A stretch of DNA of 64,000 nt from Sinonovacula constricta (taxonomy: Eukaryota > Mollusca > Bivalvia > Cardiida > Solecurtidae): assembly GCA_007844125.1 (NCBI GenBank), contig CM017561.1, positions 35,980,862 through 36,044,861 of the forward strand. Direction: 5' to 3'. A model generated the notes under the pieces. That model made no database searches. It saw nothing but the letters and a program-made list of their open reading frames with translations, and was not told where the DNA came from. Positions 46,201 to 57,727 of the stretch are shown here, one piece after another. Within the stretch, counting starts at the first letter, position 1; each line of letters opens with the position of its first letter. A program made the translations under genes and the position numbers.

Positions 46201-47658
46201 CATTACCCTTACCAAAACCACAATCATCATTATCATTTATATAATAATTATTTTTACATTTATTACAATTATTACTATAAAAGTCTATTATTATTATAAT
46301 TAATTCTATTATTACTATTAAATCACCCACCTATGACCTGTATGTGGAGCTATTAAAGCATATCCGATGCAAGTCCCTCCGAGGTTGTCTCCCAGCTCGT
46401 AAAACAGACTGAGTGTCCCTGCCTCTAGTGGGATGATGATAAGGAGAAGGCCAATGCTGTAGCTGGTCTTGGTCTCCCACCCAACCCCCAGCAACAGGAT
46501 GGTGGTCAGGAGGGTGAGACAGATAAGGCGCTGAGAGATCAAGCTGAAATGGCGGATTCCTTTAGATGCCATGATTCTGTTCATGCTTCGACGCTCATCA
46601 GACATGCTGTTGAATGTGAGGTTACATTCTGTTACCTTGCTCATGAGATTCAACATAGATATAAGGTAGATGACATGAAAGCACAGCCACAGTATTACTA
46701 ATATCACATAAATTGGCACGACTACAAACCATTCCTTGTGATTGGCTGATAACCGACCAATCACAGCTGCTGATGCAAGGTTCAGTAAAAAGATGATAAA
46801 AACTGTCAATTTTCTTGCAAAGTTTGGTTTTGAGAAAAATGCATGCCATCTCTCAAGTGTGGAAAGGTTAGAAAAATAAAGATCAATCACAGGTTCAAAT
46901 GCATGGCGGGCAGCAAAACAAAGTAGTCCATAAACGTTAATATTGATCTCCAAATCTTTCAAAGATACAAATGTCAAAATAATAAAGAAAACACCCAAGC
47001 TGCATAATCCCAGAAGTGATTTCAGACGTACAGCTGACAAGTTAAAGGAGAAAGCTACGATATACAGAGATATGGCCAATGAGTCAAGACCAGTCACTAA
47101 CGATGCGATTATAAGGCCAAGACTTTCTAGACATTGTGGAGTTGTGAACATTTCTGCTGTGTACTTCTTCAAGTGTAGAATCCTCTCACATACGCTCCAA
47201 AACCATCCACATACAGCACTGGTAAGGAGCAGAATATTCATCACTTCTTCTAATGTCTCATACTTGTAATCCTTTGGGTCTGTGAAAACGATCACACCCA
47301 ATATACAGCCTAGCCAGATATGCATCAGCGCTCGGCCAAGAGACTCCAAGTTAAAGTAATACTGGAAGGCACACGATATGACAAACACAAAGAGCCCTAG
47401 CATTGATATCAACAGGATAGTTGAATTCTGTGTGTTCTGCCATTCTGTGTAGAGTCCGAGACCAAGGGCCACGGTAAGGACCACATCTGACAGGTATCCT
47501 AAGTAGACAATGGTCATCTGTGACCTTGCATCCTTTAGATTCATGATGAATTTGCAGAGATTGCTGTAGAGAAATGACAGGAGCTTCCGAACATGGGCTA
47601 GCTTGCGGCTGATATATATTCCAATAGCATGACCTGCTTTTGACACTTTTGTTTTCAT
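42863..47658 (-). CDS. TMEM168: TMEM168 orthologue, multi-pass membrane protein, five coding exons
   Basis: Coding exons on the - strand are 47658-46331, 46085-46007, 45190-44995, 44197-44035 and 43247-42863. All introns are GT-AG and in phase, giving 716 residues against 697 in human. Residues ~45-430 hold about ten hydrophobic segments, with the family block MASKGIRHFSLIS followed by ELGDNLGGTCIGYAL. The C-terminal ~280 residues are soluble-looking and share MIENYGCDFSSSG, DGPRYDTYLLYY, LLEWW, VSKDWTDFTFHLPT and the final DTGHGYKLVRS with vertebrate TMEM168. Its biochemical role is poorly known; the vertebrate protein is reported at intracellular membranes. The start is the first in-frame Met of the long exon and follows two small upstream ORFs. 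It is convergent with the G alpha gene. Confidence 0.93.
43248..44034 (-). other. TMEM168 intron 4
   Basis: GT-AG intron, 787 bp, nothing else recognised. Confidence 0.85.
44035..44197 (-). CDS. TMEM168: TMEM168 coding exon 4 (163 nt)
   Basis: Acceptor CTTACATCACTAG, donor ATGCAG|GTACAA. It encodes LKLATLLEWW, SRLILVLDTEQS and DGEYVAIQTC. The hydrophobic strand plus VLD at about 562-564 matches the human IIVLDSE region. Confidence 0.92.
44198..44994 (-). other. TMEM168 intron 3
   Basis: GT-AG intron, 797 bp, AT-rich. Confidence 0.85.
44995..45190 (-). CDS. TMEM168: TMEM168 coding exon 3 (196 nt)
   Basis: Acceptor TCTGCATTTAG, donor CTCAG|GTGGGA. It encodes residues 470-534: VQQFFNFNMIENYGCDFSSS, then TPDGPRYDTYLLYYCGDCHD and TGDWALS. 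The YYCGD stretch is at about 520-524; human has YYSGH there. Confidence 0.92.
45191..46006 (-). other. TMEM168 intron 2, carrying a SINE
   Basis: GT-AG intron, 816 bp; includes the family 3 SINE at 45668-45886. Confidence 0.85.
45668..45886 (-). mobile_element. tRNA-derived SINE, family 3 (reverse)
   Basis: Reverse B box GGGACTCGAACCACGTGG, GGTGGAGGAAGACCCC, and head GTAGTGGTAGTGTTGC on the - strand. Confidence 0.85.
46007..46085 (-). CDS. TMEM168: TMEM168 coding exon 2 (79 nt)
   Basis: Acceptor TTCAATTATCCTACAG, donor AATAAG|GTAAAT. It reads QGGGVKLLSATAIQEMSS and ends TLTLNK, completing a split Arg codon. It aligns with the variable linker of the human protein between the membrane part and the C-terminal domain. 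Confidence 0.88.
46331..47658 (-). CDS. TMEM168: TMEM168 coding exon 1 (membrane domain)
   Basis: 1328 coding nt encoding residues 1-442 plus two bases of codon 443. Start ATG is at 47658 and the donor is CATAG|GTGGGT. It carries essentially all the transmembrane segments in one exon, as a single open frame, ending in IAPHTGH. Vertebrate TMEM168 also has one very large coding exon. Confidence 0.93.
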
Positions 47659-47675
47659 CTCACTGGTCTATGCAT
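47655..47675 (-). promoter_or_regulatory. Upstream ORF overlapping the TMEM168 start
   Basis: A six-residue uORF (MHRPVR) in the 5' UTR part of exon 1. Its TGA overlaps the main ATG as ATGA, an arrangement compatible with termination-reinitiation control. A second uORF (MKDMK) lies at 47701-47718. Confidence 0.55.
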
Positions 47676-47723
47676 TCTGTTGTGTTTATTGTCTATCAAA
47701 TTACTTCATGTCCTTCATTGTTA

Positions 47724-47739
47724 CCTGGAAAAAAAAAGG
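47724..47739 (-). other. Acceptor in the TMEM168 5' UTR
   Basis: On the - strand a run of A/T ending TTTTTCCAG precedes GTAACAATGAAGG at 47724, indicating at least one upstream non-coding exon. The promoter is therefore further upstream (higher coordinates) and was not located with confidence. Confidence 0.5.
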
Positions 47740-48004
47740 GAAACTCAATGAATAAAAAGTATAATTTTCAATGAGAAATCAACTAGGATCTTGAATACCA
47801 AAATATATTGAAAACTAATTAAAAGAGAAATGCACTACTTCTAGCAAAGAACATCTTAAATATCTTTAAACGCAAATGAGAGTGGAATTTATTCTAAAGA
47901 GAATTTTCCATTACAATGTTTAAGTTGTAACATAGCTGACTTGGGTAAATATTTTGCTAAGAATGGTCATAATAAATTGTGAAAAGATCAATAATGTAAG
48001 GTAT

Positions 48005-48270
48005 TTGTTTGCTGGGTGTATTGTCCCACCAACAGTATTTCAATTATTTGGAGACGGTGTCCATTTGAAGCAGATATAGTGCTACCTATATACTATGTAT
48101 AGCATGCTATGAACACACAGTCACATTATCCTGACACCAGATCAACCAGTCATGGAACAACCCTTTTATTTGTTTGAGGGTAAGCAAGGCAGCTTTACCA
48201 CTACCATTTTTACAACTTTTGTATGTTGTAGCCATGATCCTGGGGCATCCCATACCCTGAGCTGACGTGA
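48005..48270 (-). mobile_element. SINE family 1 (reverse, eroded head)
   Basis: TGTCCCACCAACAGTATTTC, GGAGACGGTGTCCATTTGAA and ACCACTACCATTTTTACAAC match the reverse of the family. Confidence 0.8.
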
Positions 48271-50098
48271 AGTATGGTGTCCAGCTATGATGTTCCTAAT
48301 TTATTACCTGCTATTGATACACATATCATATTATAAAATTTTAAATTAATTGAATAGCCATCTTCAAAAAAGCTGTACATAATGTTTGCATTATAGTTAA
48401 TAGAGTATTTCATAACTATTTAAGAGTTATTAACCAACTTTTAAATGATTCAACAATGACGAACAAAATAATAAAATTTCTAAACTATTCAGGGACTGCC
48501 CAGTCAAATTTAAACAATTTCTTCTGGGTGCATCCAGAAATATTCCAACCAGTTTAAGTTATGAAAGCATTTTTATTATCCTGTGACCGACATTTGCTTG
48601 TGCAGTTTCTGAAAATGCGGATGTGCTATATACATCTCACTAAATAGATAGTTTCCATGTGATGTCATAAGACAGTTTAAGGCAGCCATCTTAGTAGGCA
48701 GAAGCCAATACAGGCTGAAATCTGGAAATATGTGCTGTATTAAACTCACCACTGTGTTTTTATTTTTCAATCTATTTTACTGAATTTTATATAAAATTTA
48801 ACAGCTTTTATAAAGTTTTTTTAAATATCAAATCTATATTTTGATAGTTTAAAAGGTAAAAAAAAAAAATACAACCCCAAAAGATACACTGTTCATTTCA
48901 TTTAAAGATGAGCCAATAATTTTATTTATTTATGTGTATGAATTCTTTGTGCATTTATCAATTTTAAAAATAAAGTATTCTAAAATATGAATTTTAAAAG
49001 CTTACCAATGGTGTTTAGCTTTTAATTTTTTGACCACAAATGAAGAAATTACAAGAAAATAAAATTAATTTGGTGGGGTGGTAGTTGTTGTTTACTTTGT
49101 GTATGGGTGTGTTCCTTTTCAGGGAGATAAACATAAGAGAGACAAACTCATTGCTAGAGACTTGTAACTTATTTCAAGCAGTAAAAATGTGTACTAAATT
49201 ACTTGGAACTTTATGATTTTATATAACACGACAACAGTCTTCAACAAAACCTGGTGAACTGTGGCCCAAGTCCACCAAAATCTATGTCAGTTCATTAAAT
49301 TTTGTAAGTAATATCGACAGATGGTCCACCAGAATTTTCAGCCACATCATTTTCAAAATCTGATTATTATAAAAACATGTATACTAAACTAAACTAAGCA
49401 ATGCTTTATAGCCTTACTGAACCCAACCACTCAATAACACCTCGGTTAGCTTAGCAACCGTTGTGTCGAAATGTCAAAATCATACTGGTCCAGTAAAATT
49501 TAACCTGGTCCAGTAGATATTGCCAGCTTGGTGGACCGAAGGTTCAGTATTTTGAAATGTCTTTGGTCAAGACTGCGACAATAGTAACAGGGCAAGAACA
49601 GAACAAATGTTTATTGCCAGTTATACAGTATAAAACATGTAGAGGTATAAAATAACCCTATGAAAACAAAAACATGAAATATAAAACAAATACCGGTAGG
49701 AAGTTAGGAATAGTCACATACATACATATATAGCCTACAATTCATTGCAAATCATTACTATACCATAAGTAATGTGCCATGGACAAATCAAAATATATGG
49801 TCAGTAATAAAAAAAATAATGGTATTACCAAAAACCTAGATAGGGGCATTAAGGTTATGTATGTCTCATTGTCTGTGGACTGTGGTGGGGATTACTGCCT
49901 ACATTTTTTTGTTCACCCACGTATTGAGATAGCCAGAAAAAATGGTACATCTGATTTATATATGTGTTTTAATTATGATATATACTATCAAATCATTAAC
50001 TATTGAACAACGACTATATAGCCTATACCCGTCAAATTCCTGGAAGATCCACAGAAGGTTCTATTTATTGTGTCAAAACACGTAATACCTAGATGACA
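48271..50098. other. Upstream of TMEM168, nothing recognised
   Basis: AT-rich; no coding similarity in short frames. It may contain non-coding first exons of TMEM168, which cannot be placed without transcripts. Confidence 0.5.
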
Positions 50099-50099
50099 G

Positions 50100-50504
50100 A
50101 CCGGTATGACTAAAGTGCGGAAAGGAGTTAAAAAGCGAAAAGGAGTTTCGCGAAAAGGGGTTTTGTTTTTATTGATGTGTGTGCAAACAATGACTTATTA
50201 TTAAAGTGTTGTTGTTATTATGTTACAATAAACGTATTAATTTGTGATGATTTAAAAGTATGTTGATATTTAAAGCAATCTTTTGTGTTCCAAAAAATAA
50301 ACTTCTTTAAAGCGAATGTACGCTTTAAATATCAACTTATTTTTAAAGTAATTCAAGTCAGTACAAATTAAGACGTTTATTGTAAAATAATATAACAACA
50401 CTTTGATACTGAGACATAGTTTGCACACACATCAATAAAAACTAAACGCCTTTTCGCGAAACTCCTTTTCGCTATTTAACCCAATTCTCCGCTACATCTC
50501 CGGT
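50100..50504. mobile_element. Hairpin MITE, two ~170-bp arms
   Basis: GCGAAAAGGAGTTTCGCGAA, TTTTTATTGATGTGTGTGCA and GTTGATATTTAAAGC in the left arm are mirrored as the reverse complement in the right arm, with a loop of about 50 bp at ~50275-50325. No ORF. Confidence 0.8.
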
Positions 50505-50754
50505 ACTTCCGGATAGGGTGGGGTAGCGTGAGTGGTTGGTCCCTGTACTGTGTGTGGTAGCATTTATGTAAGTAAAATGTGCTTTTAAACCTTAGAAATA
50601 TGGCAGGCCTTTATAAATAAATATATACAACGCATATAAGTGTACTTCGTTTCTTTAATATTGCCCCACTATGTAATATGGCATAATATAGATATATATG
50701 ATATATAATAGAGCATTATTATGGTTGGTACATTATTAACACGATACACATTCT

Positions 50755-51110
50755 ATACATAGCGTGACGTCACTACGTTTAAGTCATCTCTCTACTACGA
50801 CTCATAACTCACCCAAAATTTGAGATTTGTGCCTACATAAAAAATAGTTCCGCGTAAGAAATACGTTCGATTATAATATTCATTGAATTAAGATAAATGA
50901 CTAAACAACCATATTCTAAGGCCTTATTCTATGTCCAGAAACTTTTTAAGTCTTGATATTTATAGATAAATGGAAAAAAATACGATGAGCCGGTTTTGCT
51001 ACTTTCGCTTTCGTTAAACAGTAATATGTCCATTATACATAGCGTGTGACGTCACTACGTTAAAGTCTGGACCGTTTTCAAATCTTAGTTCAAAATTTGT
51101 GCACGAAACA
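50755..51110. promoter_or_regulatory. Two CRE sites in ~282-bp-spaced direct repeats
   Basis: TGACGTCA occurs at 50765-50772 and 51047-51054, each in ATACATAGCGTG...CACTACGTT with AAAGTC and a downstream AATTTGTG/GATTTGTGC block. They lie 3.1-3.4 kb upstream of the TMEM168 start and could belong to its promoter or to a repeat. Confidence 0.4.
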
Positions 51111-51779
51111 TATTTTAACTATTAGAATGTATAAAAAAAAATGCCAAAATAATCTGTTGTATACCTCTTCGTACTTGTTTTGTTCATTTTAGTAATCACT
51201 TCCGTATTCATAACAGCCATGTTGAAGAACTTCTTTACCCACAATACACCGAGTGCAATCACACAGGTCATTTTGACCGTGTGTTGACACAACGCACGAT
51301 ACATGGAACACATTCGCATTCGTGAACACACATAAATATAAACAATATATACACAATACCAGAAATACGTATTACAAAAGTAAACACAGATTACAGTTCA
51401 AAAAAACAAAATATACAATACTCATGTATAAAGCTTAAGACATTAACTGCAATTCCATTTCTAGGGCCCAATCATACTGTTTCATTTAGATATACTAATG
51501 CATATTTATGATGACCAAGTCTTACATTTAGAATTGCTGCAACATCTATTGTCAATAAAGTCTGGTAACGGACAGTAACTGAAAATACGCCAAAGGTCGA
51601 TGGCCACTTCTTTACCAAGTCCAACAAATGTTGAAGATCACTGTCGGGTTCTTTAGGGAAATGTGTAAACTTTGTAACGTGTTAAAAATCCATCGCCCAA
51701 GGGTGTTTTTTTTTTCGTTGTCAATTGAAATGTTCAATATTTCTTCCAAATTATTTACTTTAGTTACAGCAGTCCTATG

Positions 51780-52026
51780 TTTATCATTAATTTATCAAAT
51801 TATCAATTGATATCAAAAATGTTTCTTCACTATCAGGCTGAACAATTCTTCCTACATTGTCCTAATTACCGTGAAGAAAGAACATATCTTGTTGATCGCC
51901 TTACTGTCGAACCAAAAGTTGACATTAATATTCTGTTATTTGGGATCCTTATTTTAGGTTTTGATTGAAACATTCAAATAGGTGATGCAGTACATACATA
52001 TATATAAAATCAACCAAACATTTTAA
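51780..52026 (+). pseudogene. Non-LTR retrotransposon 3' relic (C-terminal part of an RT protein)
   Basis: The frame reads HYQAEQFFLHCPNYREERTY, then VDRL and INILLFG, resembling the C-terminal Cys/His region (EHFLLHCP-Y---R) of LINE reverse transcriptase proteins. It is broken by stops after GFD (TGA at 51966) and again before NQPNIL. Upstream RT motifs are absent; 3' UTR-like sequence may extend to ~52380. Confidence 0.5.
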
Positions 52027-52884
52027 TAGTAATTAAGCGGGATCGTGTCTAGTTTCTCAATCCTCTGCGACAGTCATGTCTAGCCATCTTTCCCGGCATT
52101 CTTTTAGTTTCCCAAAGTGCCCTTTCATTCTCTTTTTGCCATTAATTTAAATTAGTTGTCTTCTTAAGTTAAATATTTAAGTCTAATTAGTTTGCTGAAC
52201 ATTTTGATATTGTTTTCACATACTTCCTAACATGTAATGTAAATCTACTGCCAAAACATACATTATTGTGTTTGGAAAGGAACACGATAAGCTTTAGTTT
52301 TTTTTTTAAATCCTATTTCATTTGTATTGTATCTTGTATGTTATATTCTGCAAGACATTCGAAATAAAATATGTTTAAACTTTCGACAAATCTTACATCA
52401 CACGGGTAACCAGTTTAAGTCAAGACCCGCCCCCTCCCCAAACACACCGTTGTATGCTTATAACTTCTACGACAGGAAATTAATAGAAACATATGTTTTG
52501 GGAATAAAAATATGTATGTCCGCATTTTCATCTAGTTCCCCCCCCCCTCGATACTACTTGGAGAGGTAGATTATCTTTTTTTGGAAATGCGATTTTGGTT
52601 ACCTGTCGTTATTGACTTTATGAGTGTATTATTGTAGCCTGTTGATTTAGAATCCGATGCTGGTTTTATATCATCGAAATTTTATGGCCTCTTCTCATAG
52701 ACCATAATGGCAACTTGAATTATGGATTCACTATCAAATAAAACAACTTCACCTTTAATGCACCTATCAATCATTTAGTCAACTTAAACATCACCTTAAT
52801 ACACACTACTCACATAGGATTTAAATCGTCTTTAACAACTGCAGAAGTAGCAGTCTAAGCACTTCAAACCAGCCTTGCTGGTGG

Positions 52885-53384
52885 TTAAAGGTGTTATATG
52901 ACAGTTTAGACCAACATTTTTTTCTCAAATAACCAAATTAGTCATAGTTATCTGAAAAGGTCATGCAAAATGCTGTTCATTGATGCCAAGATCTGTGTGA
53001 ACAATGAAGCATAAATCCCAACTCATCATTGCAAACAGGTATTTCCTATCGGAGCCACGATGCAGAAACAGCTATTTATAACCAAACGAAGAAAACAACT
53101 TACTTTTGAGAGCACGTTATATCGACACCTGGTTAATCACTCTGACGTCGATATCTGTTTTTAGCAGAGACCAATATCGTGATTATTTATAGATTTGGAA
53201 GTAATGGCTATTGAAAGCTACATATTTCACGATCTGTAGTCTTAAAATTGAGGGAGCTCTTTAAACAGCCTTTACTTAAACTGAAATACAAGGTTATGCA
53301 GGAATTGTGCATGCATTCTCCAGAACAAATGTATTGAGTTGTTACATGTTTTTGATGGAGGCAAACTGTCGGATACCACTTTTT
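52885..53384 (+). mobile_element. TTAA-flanked MITE family 1
   Basis: TTAAAGGTGTTATATGACAG at the left; AAACTGTCGGATACCACTTT at the right. The internal core GAGCCACGATGCAGAAACAG is well preserved. Confidence 0.8.
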
Positions 53385-53539
53385 ACTCTTTAAGCGACGC
53401 AGTTTAAGCGGCCTCCAAAGATGCGATTAAGCAACGGGTACTGTGGTTGGTGTACGGATGATGACCGTTGGAGAGCGCCGGCTTGCGTTACGCTGTTGAC
53501 CCTATCATACAACGGGTACTAATAATTGAAACCGTTAAA

Positions 53540-53626
53540 ACGTGGTTTTTGTGGGTTTTTTGTTTTGCTTTTTTTGTTTTGCTTTTTTTTGTGTGTGTTT
53601 TTTTTTTCTTTTTTTTTTCTTCGAAA
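53540..53626. repeat. T-rich low-complexity tract
   Basis: Long T runs broken by G and C. The small open frame across it (Phe/Cys only) is an artefact. Confidence 0.85.
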
Positions 53627-53958
53627 TTATAAAAATAAAAATACAACGTGAAACACAAACTAAATCAGTTGTCCCAGTCCCGTACATTAAGTTTGTTTAC
53701 TCGAGCGAAATCGTCAGTGAAGATTGCAGTGAGAGCATTTCAACATAAGCAAAAGCATCGAGTATTTTTTTATTTACTTACAGAGTTGTTTTCTTTTCGA
53801 GGTGCGAAACCGAAAGCGGGCAAGGAATCTTAGTCCAGAATCAGTCTGAGGATATTAAGAAAGAAACGCGGCTAGGACCCATGTACTGTCAACCTGGCCA
53901 GATCATGTTGTAGGTGCTGCTTGTATACTGGGTCATTGCTTATGACCGGAAGTGAAAA

Positions 53959-54272
53959 CACGTTTGCTGGGTTTATCGTTCCACCAACAGTATTTTAGTT
54001 ATCTGGAGACGGTGTCCACTTGAAGTAGATATAGTGCTGCCTTTACTGTGTATAGCATGCCGTGAACACCTGGCATGACACCACACCCAGTCACATTATC
54101 CTGACACTGGACCAACCAATCGTGGAAACACCCTTATATTTGCTTGAGCGTTAGCAAGGGAGCTATACCACTACCATTTTTTACGACTTTGGTATGTCGC
54201 GGCATGGGTTCGAACCTGGGGCCTCCCGTACCTGGCGCCAACGCTCTACCGACTGCGCTACCATGTCCGGTA
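53959..54272 (-). mobile_element. tRNA-derived SINE, family 1 (reverse, full length)
   Basis: On the - strand the head is ACCGGACATGGTAGCGCAGT, with B box GGTTCGAACCC, body, and 3' end ACTGTTGGTGGAACGATAAA. Flanked by GGAAGTGAAAA at 53948 and 54273, an 11-bp target-site duplication. Confidence 0.92.
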
Positions 54273-54283
54273 GGAAGTGAAAA

Positions 54284-55053
54284 TAGGCAACGCAGGGGAC
54301 TTTTAAAAAGTACAATTTGAAGTAAAACTGAGCACATCAGCAAATATGAATATGAGTGGCCCATTTCGATCACGTTTAGATTACACGTGTATATTAGTGG
54401 TAGATTTACACCTAACGAGGGGTGTAATTACAAAGTAGATCAGGTACAATTAGTTTTCATCACAGTGGCCAAGAGTACAGCACGTGGGTGCACGGGATCG
54501 TCATGTCCAATTCACTGTTAAAGGATAAAGCTTACACCTGCAGGAGGATCATATGGGTGAAGTATAAGGAATATAAGGTGGTCGGTCAATTCTTTACGGG
54601 TAAGTAAACTATTAAAGTATTTAGTTAGTTTATACAAGTGAGTTACAGTGTAGAAAACTAAACGAAAAATGTAACAATTCGAATACAAAATTTAACAAGA
54701 GGACAATGGTAGAAAATATGTATATGTATAATTATATAATGGTAAAATAGTATTTGGCGCAGGTATAGACATACTGTGTAAACGTCTTCATTATTATATA
54801 CATAAAATCAGACAGTTTCAGCTTAGCAGAACAGCGTTGATTTACTTTGACTAAGGCCCATAGGCCCATCGTCAATAAACATGATAAACATATATTTTGT
54901 TTTCCTCCAGACAATTATACAAATAAATGACAAAGATTTAAGATAAAGGAGGATATAATGATAATTTATATATTTACGAGACATTAACATATTAACACAA
55001 TATACATTTATACCAACCTATCTGTTGAAATTGTTCATACCATAGATAACTTA
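54284..55053. other. Intergenic, nothing recognised
   Basis: No coding or repeat signal beyond AT richness. Confidence 0.5.
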
Positions 55054-55120
55054 ATGTAAGCACCCCAGTCGGTCCATATTGCCGACTGACCGTTCCAAGG
55101 CGGTAACTGTCAGGTTTGCT
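55054..55120 (+). repeat. Interspersed repeat shared with 19950-20015
   Basis: AAGCACCCCAGTCGGTCC, GCCGACTGACCGTTCCAAGG and CGGTAACTG. Confidence 0.55.
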
Positions 55121-55982
55121 CTTTTCGTTAAATGACTCATAACAAATTTGTTCTTACTTTTCGCTTGGCTTTCATGTGAAATACCTTTGTTCTGTGCCTT
55201 TTCGGGGTTTGGTATATGTTGCAATGCTCATAGGACTTGCATATGAAAGTCACATGTTCTTGCATCAACAAATTTGCTGAAGTTAATAGACAGCTGAATA
55301 AATACAACAATTACAAGTTAAACCTCTCTTAAAAGCACCTCTGAGCAGCAACAACCTCTTAGCAGCAACACTTTACCCCCACCTCTCTAAGTTTTCAGTC
55401 CATTTTAACCTCTGTACTTATAAATAACATAAAAAGTGTGAAAATATAATAAAAATATAATTAAAGTCATGATGTAATGGCCGATAAGCTTGGAGTATAG
55501 TTTAATCAATATAGTGACAATTTAGTTAATATAATAAATCGTAACTTACATTGGACGAAACTACTAAATCCTCAATTAAATCCTCTGACAATAAATCACC
55601 TACATTGCATCCCCTGTAACTCAAAGACATGATGCCACTATTGCCTTTTATTTGTGTGTCCGGGTCTTTATGTTAAATACGTTTTTTTTATACGAATAAT
55701 TTAATTTATTATATAAATTGACTTCCCTGATGAAATTATGCATGCTGTCAAGTAGTTTGTGCATGCAGATGTAGGACTTGATGATTCAATGTAAAAAGTT
55801 CAAAAACGGTACATGGAGTTAAATGTTAATTTATGTACAATGGAGAGTTTGTAAATAAAACAATTGTAGAAATTATATAAATATAATATAGATATCCATG
55901 CGCGTAGCTGCCTGTAAGTAACTGCGTACAGATTGTCTCCATAGTATGAAAAAATAAAAAATCTGCAATAAAAATGTAACCA

Positions 55983-56215
55983 TGGGGCAACCGTGGCGTA
56001 GTGGTAGAGTCGCCGATCTGTAACTCCTCTGACTGCTTAGCCTCTCACCGCGTGGGTTCGAGTTCCGTTTGGGGCGAAGGACTTAATGTGAGGTCTTCCA
56101 GCTGACTTGCGGTGCGCCTGTGGTTCTTCTCAGACATGTGTCCGGGGTCTTTCTCCACCAAAGAGCTGGACGTTGCTATAATGATCATAAATGGTCGCTG
56201 CAATATATTTCAAAA
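55983..56215 (+). mobile_element. tRNA-derived SINE, family 3, full length
   Basis: Head GGGGCAACCGTGGCGTAGTG, A box TGGTAGAGTCGCCG, B box GGGTTCGAGTTCC, then AGGTCTTCCAGCTGAC and 3' end TATATTTCAAAAACAAACC. Confidence 0.88.
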
Positions 56216-57214
56216 ACAAACCAAACAAAAATATTACCCAAGTGGGGGTAATGTGTGTGTATGTATTTATTGCGCTCAACTAGTATCTTCATTTACACCA
56301 TGAAAATGTGATATAGTAACTTTTCAGTATATCAGATTATTTGGTATGGGGCAAGATTGCACTGTTATATTCAAAACAGAAACTATCAGGTAATTATCTG
56401 GTAGATCTAGTAATTGGTGGAGGGATTTGTACAGAAGTGCAACTGTCTGTATGTCGTTTACCACTTTATTTTTCATGCTTCGTCAGATATAAAATGATAA
56501 CTTCATTAAATTGACAAACAAAACATGTATCTTTGTTGTAAGAATAAATTACTAGTCGCTACGTCATACACACTGACATCAATGGTTTATCCACCGGACT
56601 TTCTGACATAAATTCAAGAGACCATTCTTGACATAATTATCCTTGGTTTTCCTATTGTTTTATATCAATTGAGCTTATTCCACTTAAACCATTTGTCTGT
56701 TGCTATTTTTCAAAATGACTAAAATGCAAACTTTGTTTTCTCCACATCATGACAGTTTGCTTGAAGACACGGTGATAAAATTACGTCTGCAACGTAATGA
56801 ACTTAACGTATTTCTTGTATAAATAAATAGCTTGGATAAAATTTTACACAAATGGTCATAACCAGACAATTGACACTTGTGTAAAAGATACAGACACACA
56901 AAAATAAACACAAAAATAATAAATAAAATAATAAACACGCTTTTTACCGAATTAGGACCCGTATTTTATCAGGTATGGTCCGCAAAGCAAACTTTCCCCA
57001 TGTGCAAATTTCAGCGAGCAGACCAAACTCCCCGCAGTGATTACTTCCCTTGACAGTACATTATATCACTGCCACCAGCAAGTTTTTCGCCCAAATACAG
57101 GCGGATAGTTTTTTTTTATTTTTATTTTTTTCCTGGACTTATCTTCTCAAAATATAGTATCTTTCCTTTAAAAATATTAATTTATCATATTAAAAATAAA
57201 AAGTAACTTAAAAT
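56216..57214. other. Intergenic, nothing recognised
   Basis: AT-rich; short frames lack similarity. Confidence 0.5.
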
Positions 57215-57295
57215 ATGAAAAAATATGAAATTATGAAAGTCAAATTTCAACGTACTCTACAGAATACAACGTACTATACATACAGAAAACTAAAC

Positions 57296-57475
57296 ATGAA
57301 TGATCACCTCTTCGCTGATTGTGCAGGCGAATTTCAGTCGACATTGCAACTTAAAGACAAACAAATTGAATGTTTAAACTATGTTCTTAGTGGCAGAGAT
57401 GTAAACGCCAATCTTCCGGTCGGGTACGGGAATTTTGACTCACTTTATTTCGTGGCGTGTTTATGGCAATCGTAA
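57296..57475 (+). pseudogene. RecQ-like helicase N-terminal fragment, Walker A disrupted
   Basis: Reads MNDHLFADCAGEFQSTLQ, then LKDKQIECLNYVLSGRDV and NLPVGYGNFDSLYF before a TAA at 57473. The LKDKQ-E-L---SG-D---LPTGYGKS pattern is the Q-motif to Walker A start of RecQ-type helicases found in many molluscan loci. Here the Lys is Asn and extra residues precede Ser, so ATP binding would fail. No downstream helicase motifs were found. Confidence 0.45.
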
Positions 57476-57727
57476 AACTTCGGGTATTTCCGTATGGTTC
57501 GTAAAATACACCTCGTACATAGCTCTAGAATACACCAAAGTGCGTCGCCTGAGTTATGAAACAGTGTCCGTTCGCGAGAAAGTAACAAATTATATATATA
57601 TCATTTAGTTGAGTATATCTTGCAATAACAACGATTTTTTTTATCAATACAATCTATATGATTTACGGAAAATTGAAAAGTCAACATTAAATACCCAGTA
57701 TTAAAACTAAGACACACAAAGTAGATC

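Noticed and set aside
53542..53748. Phe/Cys-rich 68-codon frame
   Set aside because: Produced by a T-rich low-complexity tract.
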